Source: Nocardia farcinica
GTDB taxonomy: Bacteria; Actinomycetota; Actinomycetes; Mycobacteriales; Mycobacteriaceae
Length of the DNA: 64,000 nt
Direction: 5' to 3'
Assembly: GCF_001182745.1 (NCBI RefSeq)
Contig: NZ_LN868938.1
Location: 2,790,001 to 2,854,000, forward strand
Shown here: in pieces, positions 19,227-26,800 of the stretch
Layout of the letters: the number at the start of each line of letters is the position of its first letter
Numbering within the stretch: position 1 is the stretch's first letter
Made by a program: the position numbers and the translations under genes
The notes under the pieces: generated by a model
Told to the model about the DNA's origin: nothing
Seen by the model: only the letters and a program-made list of their open reading frames with translations
The model's database searches: none

Positions 19227-20875
19227 CAGATCAGTTTTCCAGGATTGAGGATGCCCGCGGGGTCGAGTTCCCGTTTCACCGCGGCCAGCACCCGGACACC
19301 GAGTTCCCCGATCTCGTCGGGCAGCCAGGGCCGGTGGTCGGTGCCGACCGCGTGGTGATGGGTGATGGTGCCACCCGTGGCCACGATCGCCTCGCCCGCG
19401 GCGGTCTTGGCGGCCTGCCATTGGGCGATGGGGTCATCGAGTTGCTTGGCGACGACGGTGAAGTAGAGGGACGCGCCGGTCGGGTAGGTGTGCGAGATGT
19501 GGCACATGACCAGCGGCGGGGTGCCCTGCCCGGCGAGCGAGTCGGTGAGCGCGGCGGTGACCGCGGTCTTGAGCGCGGCGATGTTCGACCAGGTGGTCGC
19601 GGTCTCCAGGGTTTCGCACAGCACGCCGACGTCGAGCAGGCTGTCGCGCAGGTAGGGTGCGGCGAAGCGGCCGTGCTCCCATTGGGCGGCGGGGTCGGGG
19701 CCCAGGTCGCGCCCGCCCGCCGCGCGCAGCACCGCGTCGGCCTCGGCACTGCGCGCCGCGGTGTGCGCGGCGCTGCCTTCGAAGGTGGTCACCGCCAGGC
19801 AGCCCTGCACGGGTTCGCCGCCGACGTCGCGGGATCGGGCCAGGTTCAGGCCCGTCTCCGCCTCGTCGGACAGGCGCAGCACCGTCGGCGCCGCGCCCGC
19901 CTGCACGACCGCGCGCAGTGCGGCCGCGCCGGTGGCGAAGTCGGGGAACGACCAGGCTCGGTACACCACGCTGTCCGGCCGTGGATGCACCCGCACGGCC
20001 ACTTCGGTGATCACACCGAGGGTGCCCTCGGAGCCGAGGAACAGTTCGCGCAGGTCGGGTCCGGCGGCCGAGGCGGGCGCGCGGCCGAGCTCGAGCGGCC
20101 CGCTCGGGGTGGCGATCCGCAGACGCTGGACCATGTCGTCGAAGCGGCCGTAGCCCGCGGAGGCCTGGCCGGAGGAGCGGGTGGCGGCGAATCCGCCGAT
20201 GCTGGCGAACTCGAAACTCTGCGGGAAGTGCCCGAGCGAGAGTCCGTGCGCGGCAAGCAGTTCTTCCGCGCGGGGCCCGGTGACACCGGCGCCGAAGGTC
20301 GCGGTACCGCTGACCGGATCGACGTCGAGCAGCGCGTCGAGGCGACGCAGGTCGAGGGCGACGACGACGGGGAAACGGCCGCGCACCGGATCGACGCCGC
20401 CCACCACGCTGGTGCCGCCACCGAAGGGCACCACGGCGATGCCGTGCTCGGCGCAGTGGGCGAGCACCGCGAGCACCGTGTCGTGGTCGGCGGGGAAGAC
20501 GACGGCGTCGGGAGCGTCCTGGGGTTCATCGGCGCGGCGGCGCAGCAGATCCAGGGTGCTCTTGCCGCCGGCATGCCGGAGCCGGTCGCGGTGGTCGGTG
20601 CTGATCCCGTCGGCCCCGACCACCGCCGCCAAGCCGTCCCGCTGGTGCGGTGTCAACGCCGACGGGCGCAGTGGCACGTCACCCTCATCGCGGCGCGCCA
20701 CCGCCTCACCCGACACTCCGAACACCTGCTTCAGCAGGCCACGGATCTGATCCGACAGGGGCTGACGCCCGGCCGGATCGCCCCAGGCGTCCCACACCAT
20801 ACTCGTCGCCCGCTCGGGCGTGCCGGAATTCGCCGGGCGAATGCGGTCCGCGCCGGTGTCCTGCGTCTCAGCCAT
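19226..20875 (-). CDS. FAD-linked oxidase of the alkyl-DHAP synthase (AGPS) type
   Basis: 549 residues. FAD-binding type 4 domain: VVFPADHDTVLAVL, then PFGGGTSVVGG (pyrophosphate-binding loop), HFPQSFEFASIGG, and LGSEGTLGVITEV. Near residue 500 the sequence has TITHHHAVG, the His triplet that is characteristic of alkyldihydroxyacetonephosphate synthases; the C-terminus ends DPAGILNPGKL. Family members exchange the acyl chain of acyl-DHAP for a fatty alcohol, or act as related flavin oxidases. In actinobacteria the exact substrate is unproven. It is divergent from a TetR gene with only 20 nt between the ATGs, so it is very probably its target. Confidence 0.82.
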   Translation of the reverse strand: MAETQDTGADRIRPANSGTPERATSMVWDAWGDPAGRQPLSDQIRGLLKQVFGVSGEAVARRDEGDVPLRPSALTPHQRDGLAAVVGADGISTDHRDRLRHAGGKSTLDLLRRRADEPQDAPDAVVFPADHDTVLAVLAHCAEHGIAVVPFGGGTSVVGGVDPVRGRFPVVVALDLRRLDALLDVDPVSGTATFGAGVTGPRAEELLAAHGLSLGHFPQSFEFASIGGFAATRSSGQASAGYGRFDDMVQRLRIATPSGPLELGRAPASAAGPDLRELFLGSEGTLGVITEVAVRVHPRPDSVVYRAWSFPDFATGAAALRAVVQAGAAPTVLRLSDEAETGLNLARSRDVGGEPVQGCLAVTTFEGSAAHTAARSAEADAVLRAAGGRDLGPDPAAQWEHGRFAAPYLRDSLLDVGVLCETLETATTWSNIAALKTAVTAALTDSLAGQGTPPLVMCHISHTYPTGASLYFTVVAKQLDDPIAQWQAAKTAAGEAIVATGGTITHHHAVGTDHRPWLPDEIGELGVRVLAAVKRELDPAGILNPGKLI

Positions 20876-20879
20876 GCGT

Positions 20880-20910
20880 TACAGTCTTACATAGAATGTC
20901 AAGCAGTAAT
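20880..20910. promoter_or_regulatory. Divergent promoter/TetR operator region
   Basis: The 20-nt gap between the divergent ATGs (20875 and 20896), together with the first TetR codons, is unusually AT-rich. It shows nested dyads: outer TTAC (20880-20883) and GTAA (20906-20909), inner CTTACAT and ATGTCAAG around AGA. A minus-strand TTGACA is included. It is the best candidate for autoregulatory TetR binding controlling both directions. Confidence 0.5.
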
Positions 20911-21540
20911 CTTCCGGTGGTGAACTCCGTGCCCGACCCCGACCCCGATCGCTCGCCCACTGAGCTCTCGCCCATCGACGCGGCGATCTTCGACGCCGCC
21001 CGCGCCTGCGTGGCGGAGTTCGGCGTGCGCCGCACCACCCTCACCGAGGTCGCGCGCCGCGCGGGCGTCAGCAGGCCGACCGTGTACCGGCGCTGGCCCG
21101 ACACCGGCTCGCTGGTCGCCGAACTGCTGGTGCGCGAACTGCGCGAGATCCTCGACGCCACCACCCCCGTCGCCGGCGACGGCCGGGCGCGCCTGGTCGG
21201 CTCGGTGGTCACGGGCGCGGCTCGCATCCGCGAGAATCCCTTGTTCGCCAAGATCTTCCGCACCGATACCGACCTGATGCTCACCTACGTCTTCGGCAGG
21301 CTCGGCCGCAACCAGCGCGCCCTGATCGACCTGTTCGCGGCGGGTATCAGGGCGGGCCAGGCGGACGGGTCGATCCGCCCGGGCGAGCCGGTGCAGCTGG
21401 CGGCGATGCTGCTGCTCATCGCCCAGTCGGCCGTGCAGTCGGCGGGCACCGTGGCCGGGCTGCTCCCCGCCGATCGGCTCGACGCGGAACTCGGGCGCGC
21501 GATCGAGGGCTACCTCGCGCCGGACGGGGCGGATTCATGA
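20896..21540 (+). CDS. TetR/AcrR-family transcriptional regulator
   Basis: 214 residues from ATG 20896. In-frame GTGs at 20917, 20920 and 20929 are alternatives, since the first 20 residues are Pro/Asp-rich and ATG 20896 lies within the putative operator. HTH at about residues 40-66: TLTEVARRAGVSRPTVYRRWPDT. The C-terminal ligand domain has no diagnostic motif. Divergent to the AGPS-like and lipid-kinase genes and 79 nt upstream of glpD on the same strand, it probably controls a glycerophosphate/ether-lipid module. Confidence 0.85.
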   Translation: MSSSNLPVVNSVPDPDPDRSPTELSPIDAAIFDAARACVAEFGVRRTTLTEVARRAGVSRPTVYRRWPDTGSLVAELLVRELREILDATTPVAGDGRARLVGSVVTGAARIRENPLFAKIFRTDTDLMLTYVFGRLGRNQRALIDLFAAGIRAGQADGSIRPGEPVQLAAMLLLIAQSAVQSAGTVAGLLPADRLDAELGRAIEGYLAPDGADS

Positions 21541-21619
21541 CCGGGTGCACCGGCGGGTCGCGGTCGCGGCTCCCGGAGCGAGCAGGCGTGCGCGGTAGCG
21601 CCGCCGGAGAGGCAGTGCG

Positions 21620-23164
21620 ATGACCAACCACCCAGAGCGATACGGGAATTCGGCGCTCGACGCCGCGCGCAGGACGCGGGAGCTGCACCAGCTCGGCGAT
21701 CTCGGCACGGTCGACGTGCTGGTGGTCGGCGGCGGCGTGACCGGTGCGGGCGCGGCACTCGACGCCGCCTCGCGCGGACTGCGGACCGTGCTGGTGGAGC
21801 GGCACGACCTGGCGTGGGGCACGAGCCGGTGGAGTTCCAAACTCGTGCACGGCGGACTGCGGTATCTGGCCGGCGGCCGGGTCGGCATCGCGCGGGAGAG
21901 CGCGATCGAGCGCGGCATCCTGCTCGGCACCGTGGCCCCCCACCTGGTGCGTCCGCTACCGCAGCTGGTGCCGTTGCTGCCCGGGATCGGCCGCGCCCAA
22001 CAGGCGCTGATCCGCGCGGGCTTCCTCGCCGGCGACGCACTGCGCCGCAGCGCGGGCACACCCGCCGCGACCCTGCCGCGCGCCCGCCGGGTGGCCGCCG
22101 CCGAGGCCCTGCGGCTGGCCCCCACCGTGCGGCGCGCCGGGCTGCGCGGCGGCCTGCAGGCCTGGGACGGGCAGCTGGTCGACGACGCGCGCCTGGTCGT
22201 CGCGCTGGCCAGGACCGCGGCCGCGCACGGCGCGCTGGTCCTCACCCGGGTGGCGGCCGAGGCGATCACCGGTGACTCGGCCGTCCTGCGCGACACCCTG
22301 ACCGACGAAACCCTCACCGTCTCCGCGAAGGCCGTGATCAACGCGACCGGCGTCTGGGCGGATCAACTCGACCCGAGCATCTCCCTGCGTCCCAGCCGCG
22401 GCACCCACCTCGTCTTCGCGGCCGAGGCCTTCGCCGGCCTGTCCGCCTCACTGACGGTGCCCGTGCCCGGCAGCGTCGGCCGCTTCGTCTTCGCCTTCCC
22501 CGCCGCGCACAACCGCGTCTACCTCGGACTCACCGACGAGGACGCGCCCGGACCGGTGCCCGACGAACCGCAGCCCACCGACGCCGAGGTCGACTTCCTG
22601 CTCGACACCGTCAACCCCGCCCTGCGCGAACCCCTCACCCGCGCCGACATCCGCGGCCGCTACGCGGGCCTGCGCCCGCTGCTGCGCACCGGCGACGGCA
22701 ACACCGCCGACATCTCGCGCGAGCACGCCGTCCTGCACTCGCCGTCGGGGGTGTTCACCATCGTCGGCGGCAAGCTCACCACCTATCGGCGGATGGCACA
22801 GGACGTGGTCGACGCCGCGGTGCGGGCATACCGGCTCCCCGCCGGGCCCTGCCGCACCCACACCCTGCCGTTGGTCGGCGCGGTGGCCGGCGCGGCGCGC
22901 GACCGCATCGCCGCACCGCCGCTGCTCGTCGACCGTTACGGCAGCGAGGCGCCGCAGATCCTCGCCCTCGGCGAGCGCGACCCCGCGCTGCGCGAGCCGG
23001 TCGCCCCCGGCCTCGACGTCACCGCCGCCGAGTTCGCCTTCGCCCGCAGCCACGAGGCCGCCCTCACCCCCGACGACCTGCTGGACCGCCGCACCCGCAT
23101 CGGCCTGGTCGCCGCCGACCGCGCCGCCGCCCTGGCGGCCGCCACCGCGGCATTCGAGGGGTAG
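21620..23164 (+). CDS. glpD: FAD-dependent glycerol-3-phosphate dehydrogenase
   Basis: 514 residues. It oxidises glycerol-3-phosphate to dihydroxyacetone phosphate and feeds electrons to quinones at the inner membrane. Rossmann motif VLVVGGGVTGAGAALDA (34-49), the GTSRWSSKLVHGGLRYL block that is diagnostic for GlpD, VINATGVWAD, and the C-terminal GlpD helical domain. GGAGAGG precedes ATG 21620 by 7 nt. It follows the TetR gene in the same direction. The product DHAP is the precursor of acyl-DHAP, the substrate of AGPS-type enzymes, which links it to the divergent neighbour. Confidence 0.92.
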   Translation: MTNHPERYGNSALDAARRTRELHQLGDLGTVDVLVVGGGVTGAGAALDAASRGLRTVLVERHDLAWGTSRWSSKLVHGGLRYLAGGRVGIARESAIERGILLGTVAPHLVRPLPQLVPLLPGIGRAQQALIRAGFLAGDALRRSAGTPAATLPRARRVAAAEALRLAPTVRRAGLRGGLQAWDGQLVDDARLVVALARTAAAHGALVLTRVAAEAITGDSAVLRDTLTDETLTVSAKAVINATGVWADQLDPSISLRPSRGTHLVFAAEAFAGLSASLTVPVPGSVGRFVFAFPAAHNRVYLGLTDEDAPGPVPDEPQPTDAEVDFLLDTVNPALREPLTRADIRGRYAGLRPLLRTGDGNTADISREHAVLHSPSGVFTIVGGKLTTYRRMAQDVVDAAVRAYRLPAGPCRTHTLPLVGAVAGAARDRIAAPPLLVDRYGSEAPQILALGERDPALREPVAPGLDVTAAEFAFARSHEAALTPDDLLDRRTRIGLVAADRAAALAAATAAFEG

Positions 23165-23190
23165 GCGACGGGGCTACCGCCTCCGGCCGC

Positions 23191-23715
23191 TCAGCCGAAG
23201 GTCCAGGTGGCGACGTCGGCGCGCATGCATTGGCGCGGCCAGCGGTCCAGGCCGTGCGCGGCCTCGGCGGCGCGGAGGGCGCGTAGGCCGGGCGTCTCGG
23301 TCTCCGCGGTGAGTGCGCGGAAGCCGAGCCGGGCGTAGTAGGGACCGTTCCACGGCACATCGACGAAGGTGGTCAGGGTGACGGCGGGCAGCCCGTGGTC
23401 GCGGGCCCACGCGACGGCATGGTCGATCAGCTGCTTGCCGAGCCGGTGGCCGCTGTGGTCGGGGTGCACCGACACCTGGTCGATGTGGGCGTTGCCGTCG
23501 ACGAGGTCGAGCACCAGGTAGCCGATCGGGCGGTCGCTCGCGTCGACGCACACCCAGGCCCGATCCTCCGCCAGATATTCGCGCAGGGTCGCGAGAGTGG
23601 GTGGTTCGTCCTCGGCGACTTCCGTCATGCCCACGTCGGCGAACGGTTTCCCGGCCGCCCGTTCGATGTCCTGGAGAACGCAAAGGTCGGCCTCGACGGC
23701 CGCTCTGATAGACAC
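23191..23715 (-). CDS. GNAT-family N-acetyltransferase
   Basis: 174 residues. GNAT fold: N-terminal IRAAVEADLCVLQDIER, central strand GYLVLDLVDGNAHIDQVSV, the acetyl-CoA loop HPDHSGHRLGKQL, and the C-terminal YYARLGFRALT. Substrate unknown (amino group of a small molecule or a protein terminus). GTG 23715 is preferred over GTG 23718 because GAG lies six nt upstream. Upstream in-frame sequence has no protein character. It converges on glpD with a 26-nt gap. Confidence 0.82.
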   Translation of the reverse strand: MSIRAAVEADLCVLQDIERAAGKPFADVGMTEVAEDEPPTLATLREYLAEDRAWVCVDASDRPIGYLVLDLVDGNAHIDQVSVHPDHSGHRLGKQLIDHAVAWARDHGLPAVTLTTFVDVPWNGPYYARLGFRALTAETETPGLRALRAAEAAHGLDRWPRQCMRADVATWTFG

Positions 23716-24136
23716 CACGCACTCAGTGTGAACCTCGCGCTCTCGGCCACCCGCACCAGCCCGGCCGCGGGCCGACAGCCACCACTCGAGGAAACCCCTG
23801 TCCAGGGGGCTGACACCCGGCCGCCGCACGCGCCGTCGCCGGGGAAAGCCACCGGGCCCCTCGGGGTTGCCCACCCGCCGATCGGGAACGCGCAGGTACG
23901 TTCGCTTACCTTCACGCAGGCGAAGTGGTCGGTGACACAACCTGGTTCGGTCCCGGCACCATCGGATACGCGCATCCGGTGCCGGAAACAGCTTGTGCGG
24001 TCGGAAAATTCGTCGCGAGACCGGTCCTCGCACGCTGATCCCGGTCCGGTATGACCGATCTCGGCCGACGGGCGGCCGGAGTGCGCGAAAGTCTCTATCC
24101 TGGACGCCGTTGGCGCGCGGAGAAGGAGGTTGCCGG
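23716..24136. other. 421-nt divergent intergenic region
   Basis: It carries the upstream regions of the GNAT gene (minus) and the FHA gene (plus). A TATCCT hexamer at 24096-24101 could be the -10 for the FHA gene. Small dyads occur (AACCTGGTT near 23940) but I see no recognised operator or RNA. Confidence 0.4.
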
Positions 24137-26710
24137 GTGGGTAAGAGCCCGTCGACGGTAGGCATCGCACCGGGTGAGGGACTGATCGCACGCTTCGGCG
24201 CGGCGCTGGTCTACCTCGCCGAAAGCGATTCGGGCGAGCGGATTCTCGATGCCGTCGAGGCCGAATCCGATGGCCCGCATCCGGGCGCGGCCATCGCCAG
24301 GCGGCTGGCCGGTGTCGTGTTCGGCGGCGGCGCCGAGCCCCCGGCGTTCGGCGTGGTCGCCCCCACCGAGGACGGCACCGTCATCCTGCTCCGCGGCCCG
24401 GTCCGCGCCCGGATCCACGGCGCCGAGGGCGCCCGCGACCTCTCCGGTGCGCGCGCGTTCACCTGGGTGGACGAGATCGTGCGCGAACCCGTCCGCCGAA
24501 TCCTCGTCGGGCGGGACACCGGCGCCTGGCCCGCCGTGCACCCGCACACCGACCTCCGCGCGGGCATCGTCCCCGGTGCCGCCTTCGAACTGCGCGTCGG
24601 CGTCCGCCGGACCGACCCGGTCACCCCGACGTCGGGCGCTGCCACCTCCGCGCCCGGCGCCGCCCCCGCACTCCCCCGCCCGGATTCGCCCGCCACGGGC
24701 CGCCCCGTGGCAGCCGGGGCGGTCTCCACCGGTGATCGGGCGAGCGGAATCGCCGGAGCGCCCGGCTTGCCGGTCCGGCGACCGGGCGCATCGGCGAACT
24801 GGCGCGCCGCGGCACTACGCCCGGGTGTCTCCGGCTTCGAGCGCGTGGGCTCCGCGGCCGTTCCCGCGGCGGGTGACCCCGGACCGAACTCCCCCGCACC
24901 CACCGCCGAAGCCCCGGCCACCTCGGACGGAACCCCCGCGGAATCCCGCGACGGACGCTCCACCGCAACACCGCGAATCCCCGCCACCGCCGGATCCGCA
25001 CGGGGCGCAAGCCCCACGACCCCCGCCGAACCCGGAGCGACCACCCCGCCCGCCTCTGGCATGAGCACCGCGGCTACGTCCACCGCCGGCACAAATCTCT
25101 CCGGTACCGGCGGGGACTCGGGCGCGCGCGCCACTACCGACACCAGCGCCGCCGCGCACACCGACAACGGCACCGCCGCCGGCAACGGCAACGACGGCAA
25201 CGGCGGCAACGACGGCAACGACGGCAACGACGCAGGCAACGACACCGACGCCAGCAACGGCGACGGCGACGGCGGCAATGCTGCCGGTACCAGCCCCGGC
25301 ACCGCCGACGACAACGGCGCCGGCACGAGCACGAACACCAGCAGCACGAGCGCGGGCAGCACCGGCACGGGCACAGCCACCAGCGCGGGCAGCACGAGTC
25401 CCAGCCCGAGCCCCAGCAGCGCGAGCACGGGCGGACGAATCGCCGACACCGCCGACGATCACCGCACGCCCGCCACAACCGGGTCCGACAACGCCACCGG
25501 TGGCACGCTCGGGACCGCCCCGGACACGGCCGAAGCACCCCGTGACACCGCCCTCGGTGAACGACCTGCCGCCACGAGCCGCCCCGACATCACCACCGGA
25601 ACCACGCCCCCGACCGCCCCGGCACCGGACGGACCACCCCACGCCGTCCCCCTCGGTCAGGGATCTACCCATCCAGACCGACCGGGCCACGCGACCCGCC
25701 CCACCCCCGCCCTGACCACGGATGCCCCCGGCTCCGGGACGCGCCCCGCCGACGTAGCGCAGGCCGAGTCCCCCTCGGCGCCGTCGTCCGGGCCCACCGC
25801 GGCGGCGGGTACGCCCGGCACGACGGACCGGACGAACACCCCGGCCGGCACGGCCGATTCGACCGCGGGCGCCGGACCCCGTCCCGCGCCGGTCCCGGAC
25901 CGTCCCGCCCCGACCTCGTCCGAGGCGACCCGGACCCGCTACCCCGCTCCCACCGCAGCCCGCACCCAGGCGCAGCCCGCCCTGCCCGGAGCGACGGGGA
26001 ACACCGGATCCGCCCAGCGGCCAGCGACGGGGCAGGCGACCACGGCGGACCGACCGACGCCTGCCGAACCGGGCCCCACCGTCTTCCTCGGTCCCGGCGA
26101 TCGTCCCGGTCCCGAGCCGCCGGCACCGGACAACCCCAGCACCGCCGACCTGCCCGCCACCGCGCCCGCGGGCTTCGACGCCCTGTCCGAGGACACCGAC
26201 CGGCCCGAGGACGCGCCGAAGCCCGCCACGAAGGTGATGCCGCTGGCCTGGTCGGAGGTCGAGGAGCCGGCCCGGCCCGCGCCGTTCGCCCCGCAGCCCG
26301 ACCGGTGGGGCCGGGTGGTTCCGCTGCGTCCGCAGAGCGCGGCCGAGCCGCCCGGGGCGCTGATCTTCGAAGACGTCATCTACCCGCTGGACCGCGCGTA
26401 CGTGGTCGGACGCAACCCGTCCGGCGACGAGGCCGTGCGCAACGGGCTGGCGGCGCCGCTCACGCTGCCACGGGACCGGCACGTCTCCCGGGTACACGCC
26501 CACGTCACCCTCGACGGCGGACGGGTGCTGGTGCGCGATGCGGGCACCCCGGCGGGCACCTTCCTCGCCGGTCCGGGCAGCGACCAGTGGACCCGGGTCG
26601 GTTCCTCGCCGGTGGAGCTGCCGCCGGGCTGGCGGCTGCGCATCGGCCAGAAGATCCTCACGCACCGGCCCGCCACCCGGCCGCTGGCGGCGTTCCCGCG
26701 CCGCTACTGA
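24137..26710 (+). CDS. FHA-domain protein with a giant low-complexity linker
   Basis: 857 residues from GTG 24137, which has AAGGAGG 7 nt upstream. Three parts are visible. Residues 1-155 form a globular domain (GEGLIARFGAALVYL, VVAPTEDGTVILLRGPV) that I do not recognise. Residues about 155-690 are a disordered Ala/Thr/Pro/Gly linker, including GND repeats. The last 110 residues are a forkhead-associated domain (YVVGRNPSGDE, HVSRVHAHVTLDGG), which binds phosphothreonine peptides. FHA proteins usually act with Ser/Thr kinases of the Pkn family; none is in this window. No membrane segment is seen. The role is unknown; signalling or scaffold is inference. Confidence 0.8.
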   Translation: MGKSPSTVGIAPGEGLIARFGAALVYLAESDSGERILDAVEAESDGPHPGAAIARRLAGVVFGGGAEPPAFGVVAPTEDGTVILLRGPVRARIHGAEGARDLSGARAFTWVDEIVREPVRRILVGRDTGAWPAVHPHTDLRAGIVPGAAFELRVGVRRTDPVTPTSGAATSAPGAAPALPRPDSPATGRPVAAGAVSTGDRASGIAGAPGLPVRRPGASANWRAAALRPGVSGFERVGSAAVPAAGDPGPNSPAPTAEAPATSDGTPAESRDGRSTATPRIPATAGSARGASPTTPAEPGATTPPASGMSTAATSTAGTNLSGTGGDSGARATTDTSAAAHTDNGTAAGNGNDGNGGNDGNDGNDAGNDTDASNGDGDGGNAAGTSPGTADDNGAGTSTNTSSTSAGSTGTGTATSAGSTSPSPSPSSASTGGRIADTADDHRTPATTGSDNATGGTLGTAPDTAEAPRDTALGERPAATSRPDITTGTTPPTAPAPDGPPHAVPLGQGSTHPDRPGHATRPTPALTTDAPGSGTRPADVAQAESPSAPSSGPTAAAGTPGTTDRTNTPAGTADSTAGAGPRPAPVPDRPAPTSSEATRTRYPAPTAARTQAQPALPGATGNTGSAQRPATGQATTADRPTPAEPGPTVFLGPGDRPGPEPPAPDNPSTADLPATAPAGFDALSEDTDRPEDAPKPATKVMPLAWSEVEEPARPAPFAPQPDRWGRVVPLRPQSAAEPPGALIFEDVIYPLDRAYVVGRNPSGDEAVRNGLAAPLTLPRDRHVSRVHAHVTLDGGRVLVRDAGTPAGTFLAGPGSDQWTRVGSSPVELPPGWRLRIGQKILTHRPATRPLAAFPRRY
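25181..25278 (+). repeat. Gly-Asn-Asp coding repeats in the FHA protein linker
   Basis: Tandem GGCAACGAC-type units encoding GND/GNG, followed by Ser/Thr-rich low complexity. Likely slippage-prone. Confidence 0.75.
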
Positions 26711-26729
26711 GTGCGACCGGCCGGTCTGT

Positions 26730-26800
26730 TTACGATGCATCGGGTGGGATCACCGCGAGTCCCACCCGTCCGGAGAGGACAATGAACGCATGCATCGTAA
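26730..26800 (+). promoter_or_regulatory. Nested inverted repeat spanning the molybdoenzyme start codon
   Basis: Outer arms TTACGATGCAT (26730-26740) and ATGCATCGTAA (26790-26800) are perfect complements. Directly inside, CGGGTGGGA (26741-26749) pairs with TCCCACCCG (26760-26768). The right outer arm contains the start codon ATG 26790. The inner hairpin could alternatively end transcription of the FHA gene, and CGATGCATCG (26733-26742) is itself a palindrome. Confidence 0.55.

Noticed and set aside
23880..23930. Possible iron-regulator (IdeR-like) half site TTACCTT with inverted TTCGC/GCGAA
   Set aside because: Only one half of the expected palindrome is present and no iron gene is adjacent.
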